Part shown: positions 18,265 through 28,404 of the stretch, in pieces
Position numbering within the stretch: position 1 is the stretch's first letter
Layout: each line of letters starts with the position of its first letter
NCBI GenBank assembly: GCA_016708955.1
Contig: JADJES010000001.1
Coordinates: forward strand, 248,001-312,000
Length of the DNA: 64,000 bases
Direction of reading: 5' to 3'
From: Nitrosomonas sp.
GTDB taxonomy: Bacteria; Pseudomonadota; Gammaproteobacteria; Burkholderiales; Nitrosomonadaceae
Program-made: the position numbers and the translations under genes
Notes under the pieces: generated by a model
Told to the model about the DNA's origin: nothing
The model's database searches: none
The model's input: the letters and a program-made list of their open reading frames with translations, nothing else

Positions 18265-18286
18265 GACAGCCTCCTAGAAGGCTGTC
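18265..18286 (-). terminator. hairpin downstream of cca
   Basis: A 22-base palindrome (GACAGCCT..AGGCTGTC with a 6-nt loop) lies about 50 bases past the cca stop. On the minus strand it is followed by a T-rich stretch. It may terminate the slt-cca transcript, or mark the edge of the IS110 insertion. Confidence 0.5.
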
Positions 18287-18333
18287 ATTCATGGCTTTGC
18301 GTGCGTAGCGATGTTATTTCTCAGAAGCCGTTT

Positions 18334-19566
18334 TCAGATTAATTCGGCTTTTATTCTAGCGATTCTCGCCTCGCGTACCTTCGTGTTAATTGCCAGGGGT
18401 AATTTTGTGGGATCCGCAATACTCTGGTTCAATTCCCCAGCAATTGCACCGGCATCAACACTTTTCGCTGCAGCATAGGCCTGCTGAAACCGTTCGGCCT
18501 GAACATAAGGTTTTGCTGCGTAGCCGGGGCGCCCGTGGAAGTCACATGCACAGGCTTGCAAAAATTCTTCGAATCTTTCGGGTTTCCTGTAGGCGTCAAC
18601 CGCTTGCAGTATATCCGCCAGCGTAGAAGGCTTGAGTTCTTCCGCCCGATGCACATTACCGTGATAGCGGGCGACCAGTAGCGCCAGGTCACGCGAATCC
18701 TTGGGAATTCTGATGCGCTCGCATAAATTCCGCGTCAAATCAATGCTACGCGCTTCATGACCGATATGGCGCGGCCATTCCTCGGGCGGTGTCGTGCCTT
18801 TGCCTAAGTCATGCGTCAGCGTTGCAAAACGTACTGGCAATGAATAATTTTTTTCAGCAGCATGATCGATGGCCAGCATGATGTGCAGCCCGGTATCGAT
18901 TTCAGGGTGTGTATGCGCCGGTTGCGGAACACCAAACAACACGTCGACTTCGGGCAGGATACGCGCCAGGGCGCCGCATTCGCGCAGCACATAGAACATT
19001 CTTGAGGGGTTATCTTCCATCAGTCCGCGCGCGAGCTCTTGCCAGACACGCTCCGGCACCAGTGCATCCACTTCGCCGTTATGCACCATCTCACTCATCA
19101 GCGCCAGCGTTTCCGGCGCAATGCGGAAACTGAAACGCGCCGCAAAACGCGCAGCTCTGAGGATACGTACCGGATCTTCGGAAAATGCAGGACTCACATG
19201 GCGCAGTATGCCGGCTTCCAGATCCGCAACGCCATTAAACGGATCGATGATATTGCCTGCTTCGTCCTTGGCGATCGAGTTGATGGTTAGGTCACGCCGC
19301 GCCAAATCTTCCTGCAAAGTGACTTGCGGTGAGGCAAACACTTCAAATCCTTTATACCCAAGTGAAATTTTTCGTTCGGTACGGGCCAATGCATACTGTT
19401 CGTGCGTTTGCGGATGCAAAAAAACCGGAAAATCCTTGCCGACCGGACGATAGCTTTGCCGTTCTATTTCTTCTGGCGAAGCGTTCATAACAACAAAGTC
19501 ATGATCTTTGACGGGCAATCCCAGCAGTTCATCGCGCACGGAACCCCCTACCAGATAAGTTTTCAC
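18334..19566 (-). CDS. cca: CCA-adding enzyme (tRNA nucleotidyltransferase with HD domain)
   Basis: The 410-residue class II nucleotidyltransferase starts with YLVGGSVRDELLGLPVKDHD, which contains the catalytic D-x-D, followed by RRDLTINSIA and the tRNA-binding ARFAARFSFRI segment. The C-terminal HD domain (LTHDLGKGTTPPEEWP, about residues 250-265) is the phosphohydrolase type found in E. coli Cca. It adds or repairs the 3' CCA of tRNAs. It lies 41 bases downstream of slt on the same strand, probably in one operon. Confidence 0.96.
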   Translation of the reverse strand: MKTYLVGGSVRDELLGLPVKDHDFVVMNASPEEIERQSYRPVGKDFPVFLHPQTHEQYALARTERKISLGYKGFEVFASPQVTLQEDLARRDLTINSIAKDEAGNIIDPFNGVADLEAGILRHVSPAFSEDPVRILRAARFAARFSFRIAPETLALMSEMVHNGEVDALVPERVWQELARGLMEDNPSRMFYVLRECGALARILPEVDVLFGVPQPAHTHPEIDTGLHIMLAIDHAAEKNYSLPVRFATLTHDLGKGTTPPEEWPRHIGHEARSIDLTRNLCERIRIPKDSRDLALLVARYHGNVHRAEELKPSTLADILQAVDAYRKPERFEEFLQACACDFHGRPGYAAKPYVQAERFQQAYAAAKSVDAGAIAGELNQSIADPTKLPLAINTKVREARIARIKAELI

Positions 19567-19607
19567 TATTGACTCTAACGCTGAATGAATGAGAATTTAA
19601 CCAACGG

Positions 19608-21524
19608 TTATTTCGCCGCCCGAACAACGCCCAGACGCTGCTTAAGCGTTGGCGAATCGTTCCCATGATCCAGAACTTTGGCGTAATACATCGAGTTCTT
19701 CAAGACCTTCTTGACGTAATCCCGCGTTTCATTAAAAGGAATCGTCTCAGCATAAATCGCACCTTCCAGGGGTACGGTATTATCGCGCCAGCGCCTGGCT
19801 CGTCCCGGTCCGGCATTATAGGCGGCTGAAGCCAGCAACGGCTGATTGTCCAGCGTACCGAGCACATGCTTGAGATAATACGTGCCCAATTGCAGATTGG
19901 TATTCACATCCACCACGATATTCTGGCGGAAATTTTGTATGCCCAATTGCTTGGCAACCCATTCGGCAGTGGCGGGCATCAATTGCATCAGCCCTGCGGC
20001 CCCGGCATGGGATTTGATATCCGCAATGAAGCGGCTTTCCTGCCGGATTAGACCATAAACCCAGGCTTCATCCAATTCGTGTTGCCGCAAAACCTTTTTG
20101 AGTGTTTCCCGGTGCGGTGATAAAAAGCGCAAACTAAAATCATGCTGCGATACGGTCCGGTTTGCGGTGTTAATCGCACGGTCATACATACCATGACGGC
20201 GGGCTACTTCCGCTGCAGCCAGTAACTCCGGGTCGCTAAAATTTCGGACGGTCCAGCTCCATTCACGGTACGCTTCGGTACGTAAATTCATACGGGAGAA
20301 AGCCAGGGCGCGTTGAATGCCGGGTTTTCGATCCATTGCGATCACTTCGCTATTGCTGACGCGATATGCTTTGTCCGCAATGCTGAGCATAGTACCCAGT
20401 TCTTCTCTTGCCAATTGACCGTAAAAACTGTGCTCATCGCTGAGCGGAATAAGAATGTTATGCGCTTCCAGCGCTTCCCCTTTTGCTTTTAATGCACGGG
20501 CTTTCCAGTAACGCCACGTATCAACCTGCTGCTCGGCTAGCGACATTCTGTTGATGGTTTTCAGGACTTCATCCCAGTTGCTAACCCGTAATGCAGCACG
20601 TATCTGCCAGGCAAGCACAGTGTCCGAAGGCGGGTAAGGTTGCGTGGTATTTTGCGCTTCCCTGAACCAATCCAGAGCGCGGGAATCATGCCGCATTGCA
20701 GCCCGGTGCCCCAATCTTCCGAGGAAATAAGACCGATCCGATGCGGTGAGCTGATCTTTTATTTTTAGCCACTGCACATACGCTGGATTGGTATCGTTGC
20801 GCAGTAAGCGCAACAATGAAAACAGCACAATCTCACGATCACTGCGCGTCCTGATTTTGCTTTTCAGCGTTTCCAGGTAACGCTGCGGATTCTTAGCGGC
20901 ATTATTCAAATCGGCACTGTTCAGCGAATCGTTGCTGGGCAAATAACGATTAATATGTGTAGCCACTCCGGTTTGACCTTCTTCCAGCGCAGCCCGGATC
21001 CGTGTCCAGATATCTTGCTGAGAAATCTGCCCGCTGGAAATGAGTGCCTGAAAAACGGGCGTACAGCTATCCGGCATGCTGGTGGGCGTAGACCATAATG
21101 ACCGCGCATCCGTCAACGCCGTTTTATCCTGAGCACTCAGGCGGCGCTGATAGTAATAGCACAGCAGCTCGGTATCCTGGTTGCCCAGCAACGGGTATTC
21201 GGCATCAAAAAGCTGCCATTGCTGATTTTTGCCCAGCATCTTGAGCCAGTCGGCCCTTAATCGATCTGCAATCAGACTGCCTTCATAGCGTTGCAAAAAA
21301 TTTCTGATCGTTGCGATATCGGTCGATTGCAACACCATGCGGAATTGATAATATTCCACGTAAGGCCATAACGCGTGGCGTTGCAGCCGCCTGGCATAAT
21401 TGTCTAAGCCCTTCGCATCGCCAGTTTGGAATGCTTGCCGGGCGGCAAGAAAATCACTATCCTGGTTTGCTGATAGCGTTCCAGCACAAGCTAAAAGGAT
21501 TAATCCAAAAAGGTAATTTCTCAT
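19608..21524 (-). CDS. slt: soluble lytic murein transglycosylase
   Basis: The 638-residue protein has a signal peptide (MRNYLFGLILLACAGTLSA) and a long alpha-superhelical U/L domain. The C-terminal SLT lysozyme-like domain has the catalytic glutamate in GLIRQESRF (about residue 492) and the AGLMQLMPATAEWV motif, then SAAYNAGPGRARRWR. It cleaves peptidoglycan glycan strands to 1,6-anhydro products in the periplasm. It is the first gene of an slt-cca pair. Length agrees with Slt70. Confidence 0.95.
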   Translation of the reverse strand: MRNYLFGLILLACAGTLSANQDSDFLAARQAFQTGDAKGLDNYARRLQRHALWPYVEYYQFRMVLQSTDIATIRNFLQRYEGSLIADRLRADWLKMLGKNQQWQLFDAEYPLLGNQDTELLCYYYQRRLSAQDKTALTDARSLWSTPTSMPDSCTPVFQALISSGQISQQDIWTRIRAALEEGQTGVATHINRYLPSNDSLNSADLNNAAKNPQRYLETLKSKIRTRSDREIVLFSLLRLLRNDTNPAYVQWLKIKDQLTASDRSYFLGRLGHRAAMRHDSRALDWFREAQNTTQPYPPSDTVLAWQIRAALRVSNWDEVLKTINRMSLAEQQVDTWRYWKARALKAKGEALEAHNILIPLSDEHSFYGQLAREELGTMLSIADKAYRVSNSEVIAMDRKPGIQRALAFSRMNLRTEAYREWSWTVRNFSDPELLAAAEVARRHGMYDRAINTANRTVSQHDFSLRFLSPHRETLKKVLRQHELDEAWVYGLIRQESRFIADIKSHAGAAGLMQLMPATAEWVAKQLGIQNFRQNIVVDVNTNLQLGTYYLKHVLGTLDNQPLLASAAYNAGPGRARRWRDNTVPLEGAIYAETIPFNETRDYVKKVLKNSMYYAKVLDHGNDSPTLKQRLGVVRAAK

Positions 21525-21667
21525 AGCTAATAAGGTACAACGAAATGGAGACTACAATAAAGAGACGGAAACGAGCGCGCTGCAATCAATCCGGATTATC
21601 GCAGCAGCGCCACGATAATCCAGTGTCATGTTTCAAGTTTATGTGAAATTTAACGGCCAGTCTCTAA

Positions 21668-21809
21668 AGGGCACTTCTAAAAATTCAAAGTTCTAAACAA
21701 AACGAGGCACGAGAAAAAAATGGTTACGCAGCATATGCATGATATGTAAGGAAACATTTTTTCGAGTAACAAAGTGTTGTGACGAAATTTGGATTTTTAG
21801 AGATGCCCT
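21668..21809. repeat. MITE-like inverted repeat pair downstream of gdhA
   Basis: Left arm 21668-21686 (AGGGCACTTCTAAAAATTC) and right arm 21791-21809 are inverted repeats with 16 of 19 matches. The 142-bp unit holds no gene and sits in the 300-base space between slt and gdhA. It may be a non-autonomous insertion sequence derivative. Confidence 0.55.
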
Positions 21810-21825
21810 AAACCGGCAATAATTA

Positions 21826-23133
21826 TCAGATAACGCCCTGACCCAACATGGCTTCGGCCACTTTAACAAAACCGGCAATATTGGCGCCATCCACATAATT
21901 AACGCTGCCATCGGGTTTGGTGCCGTACTTCAGGCAGGATTTGTGAATGGCCTGCATAATTTCCTGCAAGCGCACGTCCACTTCTTCGCGTGTCCAGGAC
22001 ATGCGCATCGCATTCTGGCTCATTTCCAGTCCGGACGTAGCCACACCGCCCGCGTTACTTGCTTTACCCGGCGCATACAATACCTTGTGATGGATAAAAC
22101 ATTCGACGGCTTCCGCAGTCGATGGCATGTTGGCGCCTTCGGCAACACAAATAACGCCATTTTTAACCAAAGTTTGCGCGTCCTCGCCATTGATTTCATT
22201 TTGTGTCGCGCACGGCAATGCCACTTGCACCGGCACATGCCAAGGTTTTACGCCCGGCAGGTAAGTCACATTGACACGTTTGGCATATTCATCCAGACGT
22301 GCATACAAATGATTCTTCACTTCGGCCAGTATCGCCAGTTTTTCCGGAGTAAAGCCAGCTTCATCCACGATCGTCCCGCTGGAATCGGATACGGTAATCA
22401 CCTTGGCGCCTTGCGACATCGCTTTTTCCACGGCAAATTGCGCCACATTGCCCGAACCGGAAACAGAAACCCGCATGCCTTCCAGATAACGCCCGGCCTG
22501 CTTCAATACCTCCTGGGCAAAATACACCGTACCATAACCGGTTGCTTCCGGCCGTATCAATGACCCGCCAAAACTCAATCCTTTCCCGGTAAACACGCAA
22601 TCCGCGCGATTGGATAATTTTTTCATCATGCCCGCCATGAATCCGACTTCACGCCCGCCCACGCCGATATCGCCGGCAGGAACGTCGGTGTCCGAACCGA
22701 TATGCCGGAACAATTCACAGATAAAAGCCTGACAAAAGCGCATCACTTCGCCGGGGCTTTTTCCTTTCGGATCAAAATCGGAACCGCCTTTACCACCGCC
22801 CATCGGCAGCGTCGTCAATGCATTCTTAAAGGTTTGCTCAAACGCCAGGAATTTAAGAATCGATAAATTCACCGAAGGATGAAACCGGACACCGCCCTTA
22901 TAAGGCCCAATGGAAGAACTGTGTTGTATCCGGTAACCGCGATTGACTTTGACTTCACCATGATCATCAACCCAGGACACTCGAAATATAATCACCCGCT
23001 CCGGCTCGACCAAGCGATCCAGTAAGCCATGCTCCGCATAACGTGGATGTTCCATAATAAAAGGCCACAAACTCTCCACGACCTCAGTAACCGCTTGCAT
23101 ATATTCCGGTTGATTCGGATTACGCTCAGCCAC
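21826..23133 (-). CDS. gdhA: NADP-specific glutamate dehydrogenase
   Basis: The 435-residue protein is the hexameric type GDH. It contains GPYKGGVRFHPSVNLSILK, the catalytic lysine segment LPMGGGKGGSDFDPKG, VPAGDIGVGGREVG and a Rossmann domain (VSGSGNVAQFAVEKA). It interconverts 2-oxoglutarate plus ammonium and glutamate with NADP(H). The GTG at 23133 is the first usable codon. Upstream, the same frame continues to an ATG at 23169 preceded by GGGGAA and encodes MKYKSF-stop-EFSAYVAERNPNQ. That alignment matches the normal N-terminus of E. coli-type GDH, except for TAA at 23149-23151. The true start is probably 23169 if the TAA is an error. Confidence 0.95.
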   Translation of the reverse strand: MAERNPNQPEYMQAVTEVVESLWPFIMEHPRYAEHGLLDRLVEPERVIIFRVSWVDDHGEVKVNRGYRIQHSSSIGPYKGGVRFHPSVNLSILKFLAFEQTFKNALTTLPMGGGKGGSDFDPKGKSPGEVMRFCQAFICELFRHIGSDTDVPAGDIGVGGREVGFMAGMMKKLSNRADCVFTGKGLSFGGSLIRPEATGYGTVYFAQEVLKQAGRYLEGMRVSVSGSGNVAQFAVEKAMSQGAKVITVSDSSGTIVDEAGFTPEKLAILAEVKNHLYARLDEYAKRVNVTYLPGVKPWHVPVQVALPCATQNEINGEDAQTLVKNGVICVAEGANMPSTAEAVECFIHHKVLYAPGKASNAGGVATSGLEMSQNAMRMSWTREEVDVRLQEIMQAIHKSCLKYGTKPDGSVNYVDGANIAGFVKVAEAMLGQGVI

Positions 23134-23169
23134 ATACGCGCTGAACTCTTAAAAACTCTTATATTTCAT

Positions 23170-23495
23170 TTCATTTCCCCAATTAGTGAAAGGTTATTTC
23201 AAATAGCCTAATTCTGCCAAATTAATGTACAGGCTGCACTGTATTTTTATTAAAAATGGGATTTTTTAGAAGTTATTTTCCAATACGAAGATAAATTGAA
23301 ATATTTATCCTTCTTGCCAAGGATAGGCGATTCAAGTTAACTCGTCCATCATAGGATAAATCTGTTGAAGGAGATTTAAGAAATAGCGGGTAAATGGATT
23401 GCTATTTAGCGTTTTGATTGTGAGAAATGGTCATAAGATTTTTTGCGTATTTCATACGCGAATATATTAATCACATATTTAGAAAGGGAAAGCCA
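23170..23495. other. divergent AT-rich intergenic region, gdhA / rhs
   Basis: About 325 bases separate the divergent gdhA and rhs starts. A short hairpin (AGGTTATTTCAAATAGCCT, around 23190-23210) is visible. No gene is supported. Both promoters should lie here but I could not assign boxes with confidence. Confidence 0.4.
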
Positions 23496-26400
23496 ATGCT
23501 AGGAGGATTTTTAAGCAATGGATGGAAACAATATCTGCTCAACCTATCGTTTGTGGTATTTTTTGCCGCTGGCAACTCAGCGGTTATAGCCGACACCTCT
23601 ATACCGGTAGGCACACAAATTCAACCACCTACAAAGTTTGTGTGGTCACGAAATAGCCTGAATACTTACGGGCTTTCAGAATATATCCTTGAATTAAACA
23701 GTACAGCATATCCATACTACGCATCCTTTCAACAAGCACTTGAATCGCTAAGGCGTGAAACATGCACAGAATACGGCGGCGCTTGGTTATGCCATCCTAT
23801 TGAAGAATATCCTTATTCACCGGGTTATGATGGGTGGATCTGGGGCTATAAATTTTGCCGAACCTATGAGCCTGGTTACTGTGGTTGGCATACAGCATCA
23901 CAGCAAGGCATTTGCCCTAATAACTCAGTCGGATATAGTATTAAGGATGCTTATAACATTGAGCGATATGGGTATATTGCATGCTCGGTATCTTCTGAAC
24001 CAGATGGTGAGAAAGATCTAGCAAAACCGAAAGAATGCGGAGATAGAACTCCCAATCCGGTTTATATAGGACTAGGACGTAAAGAACTTACTGCGCCTAT
24101 TTATCGAACTGGTGGCAGTAACTTTCCCATAGATTTCCAGTTATTCTATCAACACAACGACAAGAAAAGATCAGGCATAACTTGGCGGCACTCATACTTT
24201 AAATTCATAGTTTTAGACAGTCAGCAGATTCCTACGAGCGCGCGAGTCTATCGTGGTAAGGGTGCGCTTTTATTTTATAGAGATCAAATTACAGGCGAGT
24301 GGCGTAGTGATGATGATATTAATGATTCATTGATTGAGCATATTAATTCAAGTAATCAAAGAATAGGATGGACTTATAAAGACAAATTCTTCGACAGAAC
24401 AGAAAAATATGATGCTTACGGAAAACTCATCTCGATCGAAGATCGTTGTGGAATTGTTCACAATCTAACATATAACTCAAGTGGTGGGATTGCAAGTATT
24501 ATTGATAGTTTTGGGAATAAATTACAATTTACTCACGATGTTTATGGTAATTTTTCTACCTTAGTCGATCCCGCAGGTGGTAATTACCAATTTACTTATA
24601 CAAGCAACGGCAACCTCACCGCAGTCACCTACCCCGATGCCAAAACCCGCACCTACCACTACAACGAATCTATCTACATCGAAGGTGGGGCCAATTTGCC
24701 CAATGCATTAACGGGTATCACGGATGAAAACGGCGTGCGTTATGCGACTTATACGTATGATACGCAAGGCCGCGCAGTGGTGACCGAACATGCGGGTGGT
24801 GCTGACCGGTATGTACTGGGCTACAGCGCCGATGGCAGCAACACCCTTGTGACCGATCCGCTGAATAGCCAATACACGCACACCTTCCAAACCATCCTTG
24901 GCGTCGCCAAAAGCACCGGCCAATCGCAACCGGCCGGTTCAGGCTGTAGTGCCGCTTCCAGTGCAACCACTTACGATGCTAACGGCAATGTCGCCAGTCG
25001 GGCCGATTTCAATGGCAATAAGACCTGCTATGCGTATGATCTGGCCCGGAACCTGGAAACCGCCCGGGTTGAAGGTTTGGCTGCTGGTGCCGCTTGTCCG
25101 GGGGACTTGTTTAACTATACACCCGTCGCCAACAGCAGCGAGCGCAAAATCCTCACGACCTGGCACGCCAGTTTTCGGCTACCCACGCTCATCACTGAAT
25201 CCAAACGCGAAAGTAGCTATGTGTATGATACTCATGGCAACGTCACACAGCATCAAATTAAAGACACTGCCACCAACGCCACGCGCACGTGGAATACCAG
25301 CTATAGTTATCACCCCAGCGTTCCCGGCGTGATCCTGCAAAAACCGAGAACGGCCCGCGCACCGATGTGACCGACACCACCACCACCAATTATTACGCGC
25401 CGGATGCAGTTTGTGTCGGCGGTCACAAAGGTTGCCGTACACAAATAGCAAGTATCACCAATGCATTGGGTCATGTAACGCAGATCACCCGCTACAATGC
25501 CCACGGCCAGCCGGAAGAAATCATCAATCCGAATGGCTTGACCACCGTACTCGCCTACGATACGCGCCAACGACTGCTGTCGCGCACCAGCGGCACGGAA
25601 ATCACCAGCTATCAATACGACGGCGTGGGACAAATCAAAAAAATCATCCTGCCAGATAGCAGTTTCTTGAGCTACACCTATAATGCCGCGCATCGTTTGA
25701 CCAATATTGCGGATAATCTCGGCAATCGCTTGCAGTATACGTTAGACAATAAAAATAACCGCACCAAGGAAGAATTGTTCGATCCGCTCAATAACCTAAC
25801 AAAAACCCAACAACGCGAATTCGATGCCTTAAGCCGTCTGTAGAAAGACATCGGCGCACAAAGCCAGACCACCCAGTACCAATACGATGCGCAAGGCAAC
25901 CTGAAGCAGACCACCGATCCTTTGCTGCATACCACAGCCTATCAGTTTGATACGCTCAATCGCCTCAAAGAATCCATCGATCCTGCCAACGGCCATACCC
26001 GGCAAACCCTGGACGCACTCGATCAGCTCACACAAGCATCCGATCCGCGAGATATTGCCACCACCTACACGGTCAACGGCTTTGGCGATATGACCCAGGA
26101 AATCTCCGCCGATCGCGGCACGATTAATTACACCTATGATACCGCCGGTAATCTCAAAACGATGACTGACGCACGCGGTGTCAAACATACCTATACCTGG
26201 GATGCGCTCAATCGTCCGAGCAAGCGTACCCATACCACGGTCGCCGGTGTGCCTGGAACGATTGCATTGACTTGGAGTTACGATGCCGGAGTTAACGGAA
26301 TCGGGCGCCTGACCGGCATGACGGATGAATCCGGCTCTACCAGTTTCAGCTATGACTTATATGGCCGCCTACTCAACAAAACCCAAATCGCCAAGATCGG

Positions 26401-27532
26401 CAACATCAATTACACCCAGACACTGGGCTACCAATACGACAGTTTCGGCCGCCTGAGTCAAATGACGTACCCTTCGGGCACGCAAGTCAGCACCGCCTAT
26501 GGCGCCGATGGCCGCCCGGTTGAGATCCGTGTCAATGGTAACCTGCTACTGAGCAATATCGCTTATCAACCGTTTGGTGAACCGAAAAGCTGGGTATGGG
26601 GAAATAACCAGGCGTATACACGCAGTTTCGACACCGATGGCCGACTCAAAACCCATCGCGTCGGCAGCGACACCCGCACGCTGACCTACGATGCCGCCAG
26701 CCGCATCACGCAAACGACCGATACCAATCCGGTAACTAACCGCACATATGACTATGACGCGCTGGATCGCTTGATCAGCCAATCGGACAACAGCGGATTC
26801 AAGCTGTGGGGATATGACGCCAACAGTAACCGCACGACTGCGCAATTTGGCGGCACCGGCTATCCGTATACCATCGCCAGCACCAGCAACCGCCTGACGA
26901 GTGCCGCCGGTCCGGTTGCCAAGAACTACAGCTACGATGCGGCCGGTAATCCGCTAAGCGATGGCGCCACCACCTTCACCTGGAACGCCGCCGGAAAACT
27001 CGCAACCACGGTCAAAAGTGCTAAGACCCACACGTACAAAACCAACGCGCTGGATCAACGCATCAGCAAAAATGGCCCGCTGAGTTCCAAGTTTTTCTTC
27101 TTCTATGATCCGGCGGGGCAACTGATCGGAGAATACCGGGACAATTCCAGCACGGCCACACCGGCGGATGATTGGCTGGTCCGGCAAGAAACCATCTGGT
27201 TAGAAGATATTCCGGTCGCCGTAATCCGGAAAGCCGCCGCGACCAGCCCGATCCAGGTTCACTTCATCCACGCCGACCACCTCAACACCCCGCGAGTCAT
27301 CGTGAATCAAAGCAACACCCCCGTTTGGCGCTGGGACAACACCCACGCCTTCGGTGCCAACCTGCCCAACGAAGACCCGGACGGCAACAGCCAACTCTTT
27401 GAATACCACCCCCGTTTCCCCGGGCAGTATTTTGATAAGGAAACCGGTCTGCATTACAACTATTTCCGGTATTATGAGCCGGAGACCGGACGGTATATCT
27501 CGCCTGATCCGATTGGGTTGGCGGGGGTGTGA
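23496..27532 (+). pseudogene. Rhs/YD-repeat polymorphic toxin, full-length copy with three breaks
   Basis: The ATG at 23496 follows AAGGGA. Residues 1-35 form a hydrophobic export signal (LNLSFVVFFAAGNSAVIA). A Cys-rich region and a DUF6531-like segment (FPIDFQLFYQHNDKKRSG) follow, then many YD repeats and the Rhs end motif YFDKETGLHYNYFRYYEPET, then GRYISPDPIGLAG. Breaks: a missing A near 25345 (CAAAAACC) changes frame; a TAG at 25841-25843 replaces a likely CAG; and five instead of six G near 27523 puts the toxin tip out of frame. Bases 23496-24600 and the tip are AT-richer than the core, typical of modular Rhs genes. No VgrG or PAAR gene is present. Confidence 0.88.
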
Positions 27533-27978
27533 ATGTTTTTGGGTATGTGGGGCAGAATCCGCTGAGTTTTATTGATTCTCGTGGATTAGATGTGACGATA
27601 ACACTTTATCCAGGTGCTTTTGTATTCGGACATGTAGGTATTGGAGTTAACACACTTAATACAACAGGATTTTATCCTGTGCCTGCCGCATCAAATTCAA
27701 GAGTTCTTAATGGACTACCAGTTTCAGGTGTAATGCAATCAGATATGCAAGCACCCATAAAGTCAATTACTATCCCGACAACCGCAGAACAAGATCAAGC
27801 AATTCAAGCCGCAATCGACCGGCGAATGCAGGACCCTGGCAATTATCGCCTTTATGATAGAAACTGCACTACAACAGTACGAGATGCGCTTCGTGCTGGT
27901 GGATTAAATATACCGCAAACTATTCTTCCAGGAACTCTATTCAATAACTTACAGCAACACTACGGATCGGCAAAATAA
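27529..27978 (+). CDS. Rhs toxin tip 1, putative permuted papain-like (NlpC/P60-type) hydrolase
   Basis: The frame resumes as VNVFGYVGQNPLSFIDSRGLD, the usual Rhs core-to-tip junction, and then an AT-rich tip of about 130 residues. Two blocks stand out: FGHVGIGVNTLNTTGFYP with a histidine, and YRLYDRNCTTTVRDALRAGG with an Asn-Cys pair. A histidine before a downstream NC-T motif is the layout of circularly permuted papain-like enzymes such as DUF4105 and LRAT-like proteins. A peptidoglycan amidase or peptidase is therefore plausible. Its stop codon overlaps the start of the next gene (TAATG), the usual toxin-immunity coupling. Function is inferred. Confidence 0.65.
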   Translation: MNVFGYVGQNPLSFIDSRGLDVTITLYPGAFVFGHVGIGVNTLNTTGFYPVPAASNSRVLNGLPVSGVMQSDMQAPIKSITIPTTAEQDQAIQAAIDRRMQDPGNYRLYDRNCTTTVRDALRAGGLNIPQTILPGTLFNNLQQHYGSAK

Positions 27979-28313
27979 TGAGCATGACAAAATTTATTAC
28001 CTTGTTTGCAATAGTTGCTGGAGTATTAGTTCCATTAATATTCAAAGCAATTTCATCAGTAATCTCAGTGTTTCCGCCCACACTTACAAACATAATGCTC
28101 ATTGTCTGGCCTAGTTCTTTGATGATGTTAGCACCTACTAGTAGCGAAAGCTTTTTCTCAGAGGTTTTTTTAATCTCGATGGCTTTGAACGTGGTGTTAT
28201 ATGCTGTTATCGGGACAGTCATTTGGTATGGCTTCTTCATGAAGAATTACTGGGTTCTTTTTATCCTTGCCATTACAATGGGTTATATATGGTGGAATTT
28301 ACTGACTCTGTAA
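27978..28313 (+). CDS. putative immunity protein 1, polytopic membrane protein
   Basis: The 111-residue protein has three or four hydrophobic segments (about 5-25, 37-54, 63-86, 90-108). It starts inside the stop codon of tip 1 (TAATG). Position, size, AT-rich composition and tight coupling fit an immunity gene. A membrane location suits a toxin that acts at or outside the inner membrane. I do not recognise the family. Confidence 0.65.
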   Translation: MSMTKFITLFAIVAGVLVPLIFKAISSVISVFPPTLTNIMLIVWPSSLMMLAPTSSESFFSEVFLISMALNVVLYAVIGTVIWYGFFMKNYWVLFILAITMGYIWWNLLTL

Positions 28314-28351
28314 TTTATCGATTCTTGCACAAACCTGGAGATAGCAAGTAG

Positions 28352-28376
28352 CCCGGATATGCTCGCGCCATCCGGG
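28352..28376. repeat. REP-like hairpin at the start of Rhs cassette 2
   Basis: CCCGGAT (28352-28358) and ATCCGGG (28370-28376) are inverted repeats around an 11-nt loop, preceded by GCAAGTAG. Near-identical units occur at 30091-30115 and 34536-34560, each at the start of an Rhs cassette. After each hairpin comes GAATTG, then CTTGA or TTCGA, CCCAAAC or TCCAAAC, and then the Rhs core. Confidence 0.85.
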
Positions 28377-28404
28377 AATTGACTTGACCCAAACATTAAA
28401 GCTT

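Noticed and set aside
21943..22563. 206-codon plus-strand frame inside gdhA
   Set aside because: It lies antisense to conserved gdhA sequence and shows no recognisable motif.
25829..26233. Minus-strand open frames inside the Rhs core (also at 26546, 28299, 29970, 34552)
   Set aside because: They are antisense shadows of the GC-rich YD repeats; they recur wherever the core repeats and have no protein-like features or starts.
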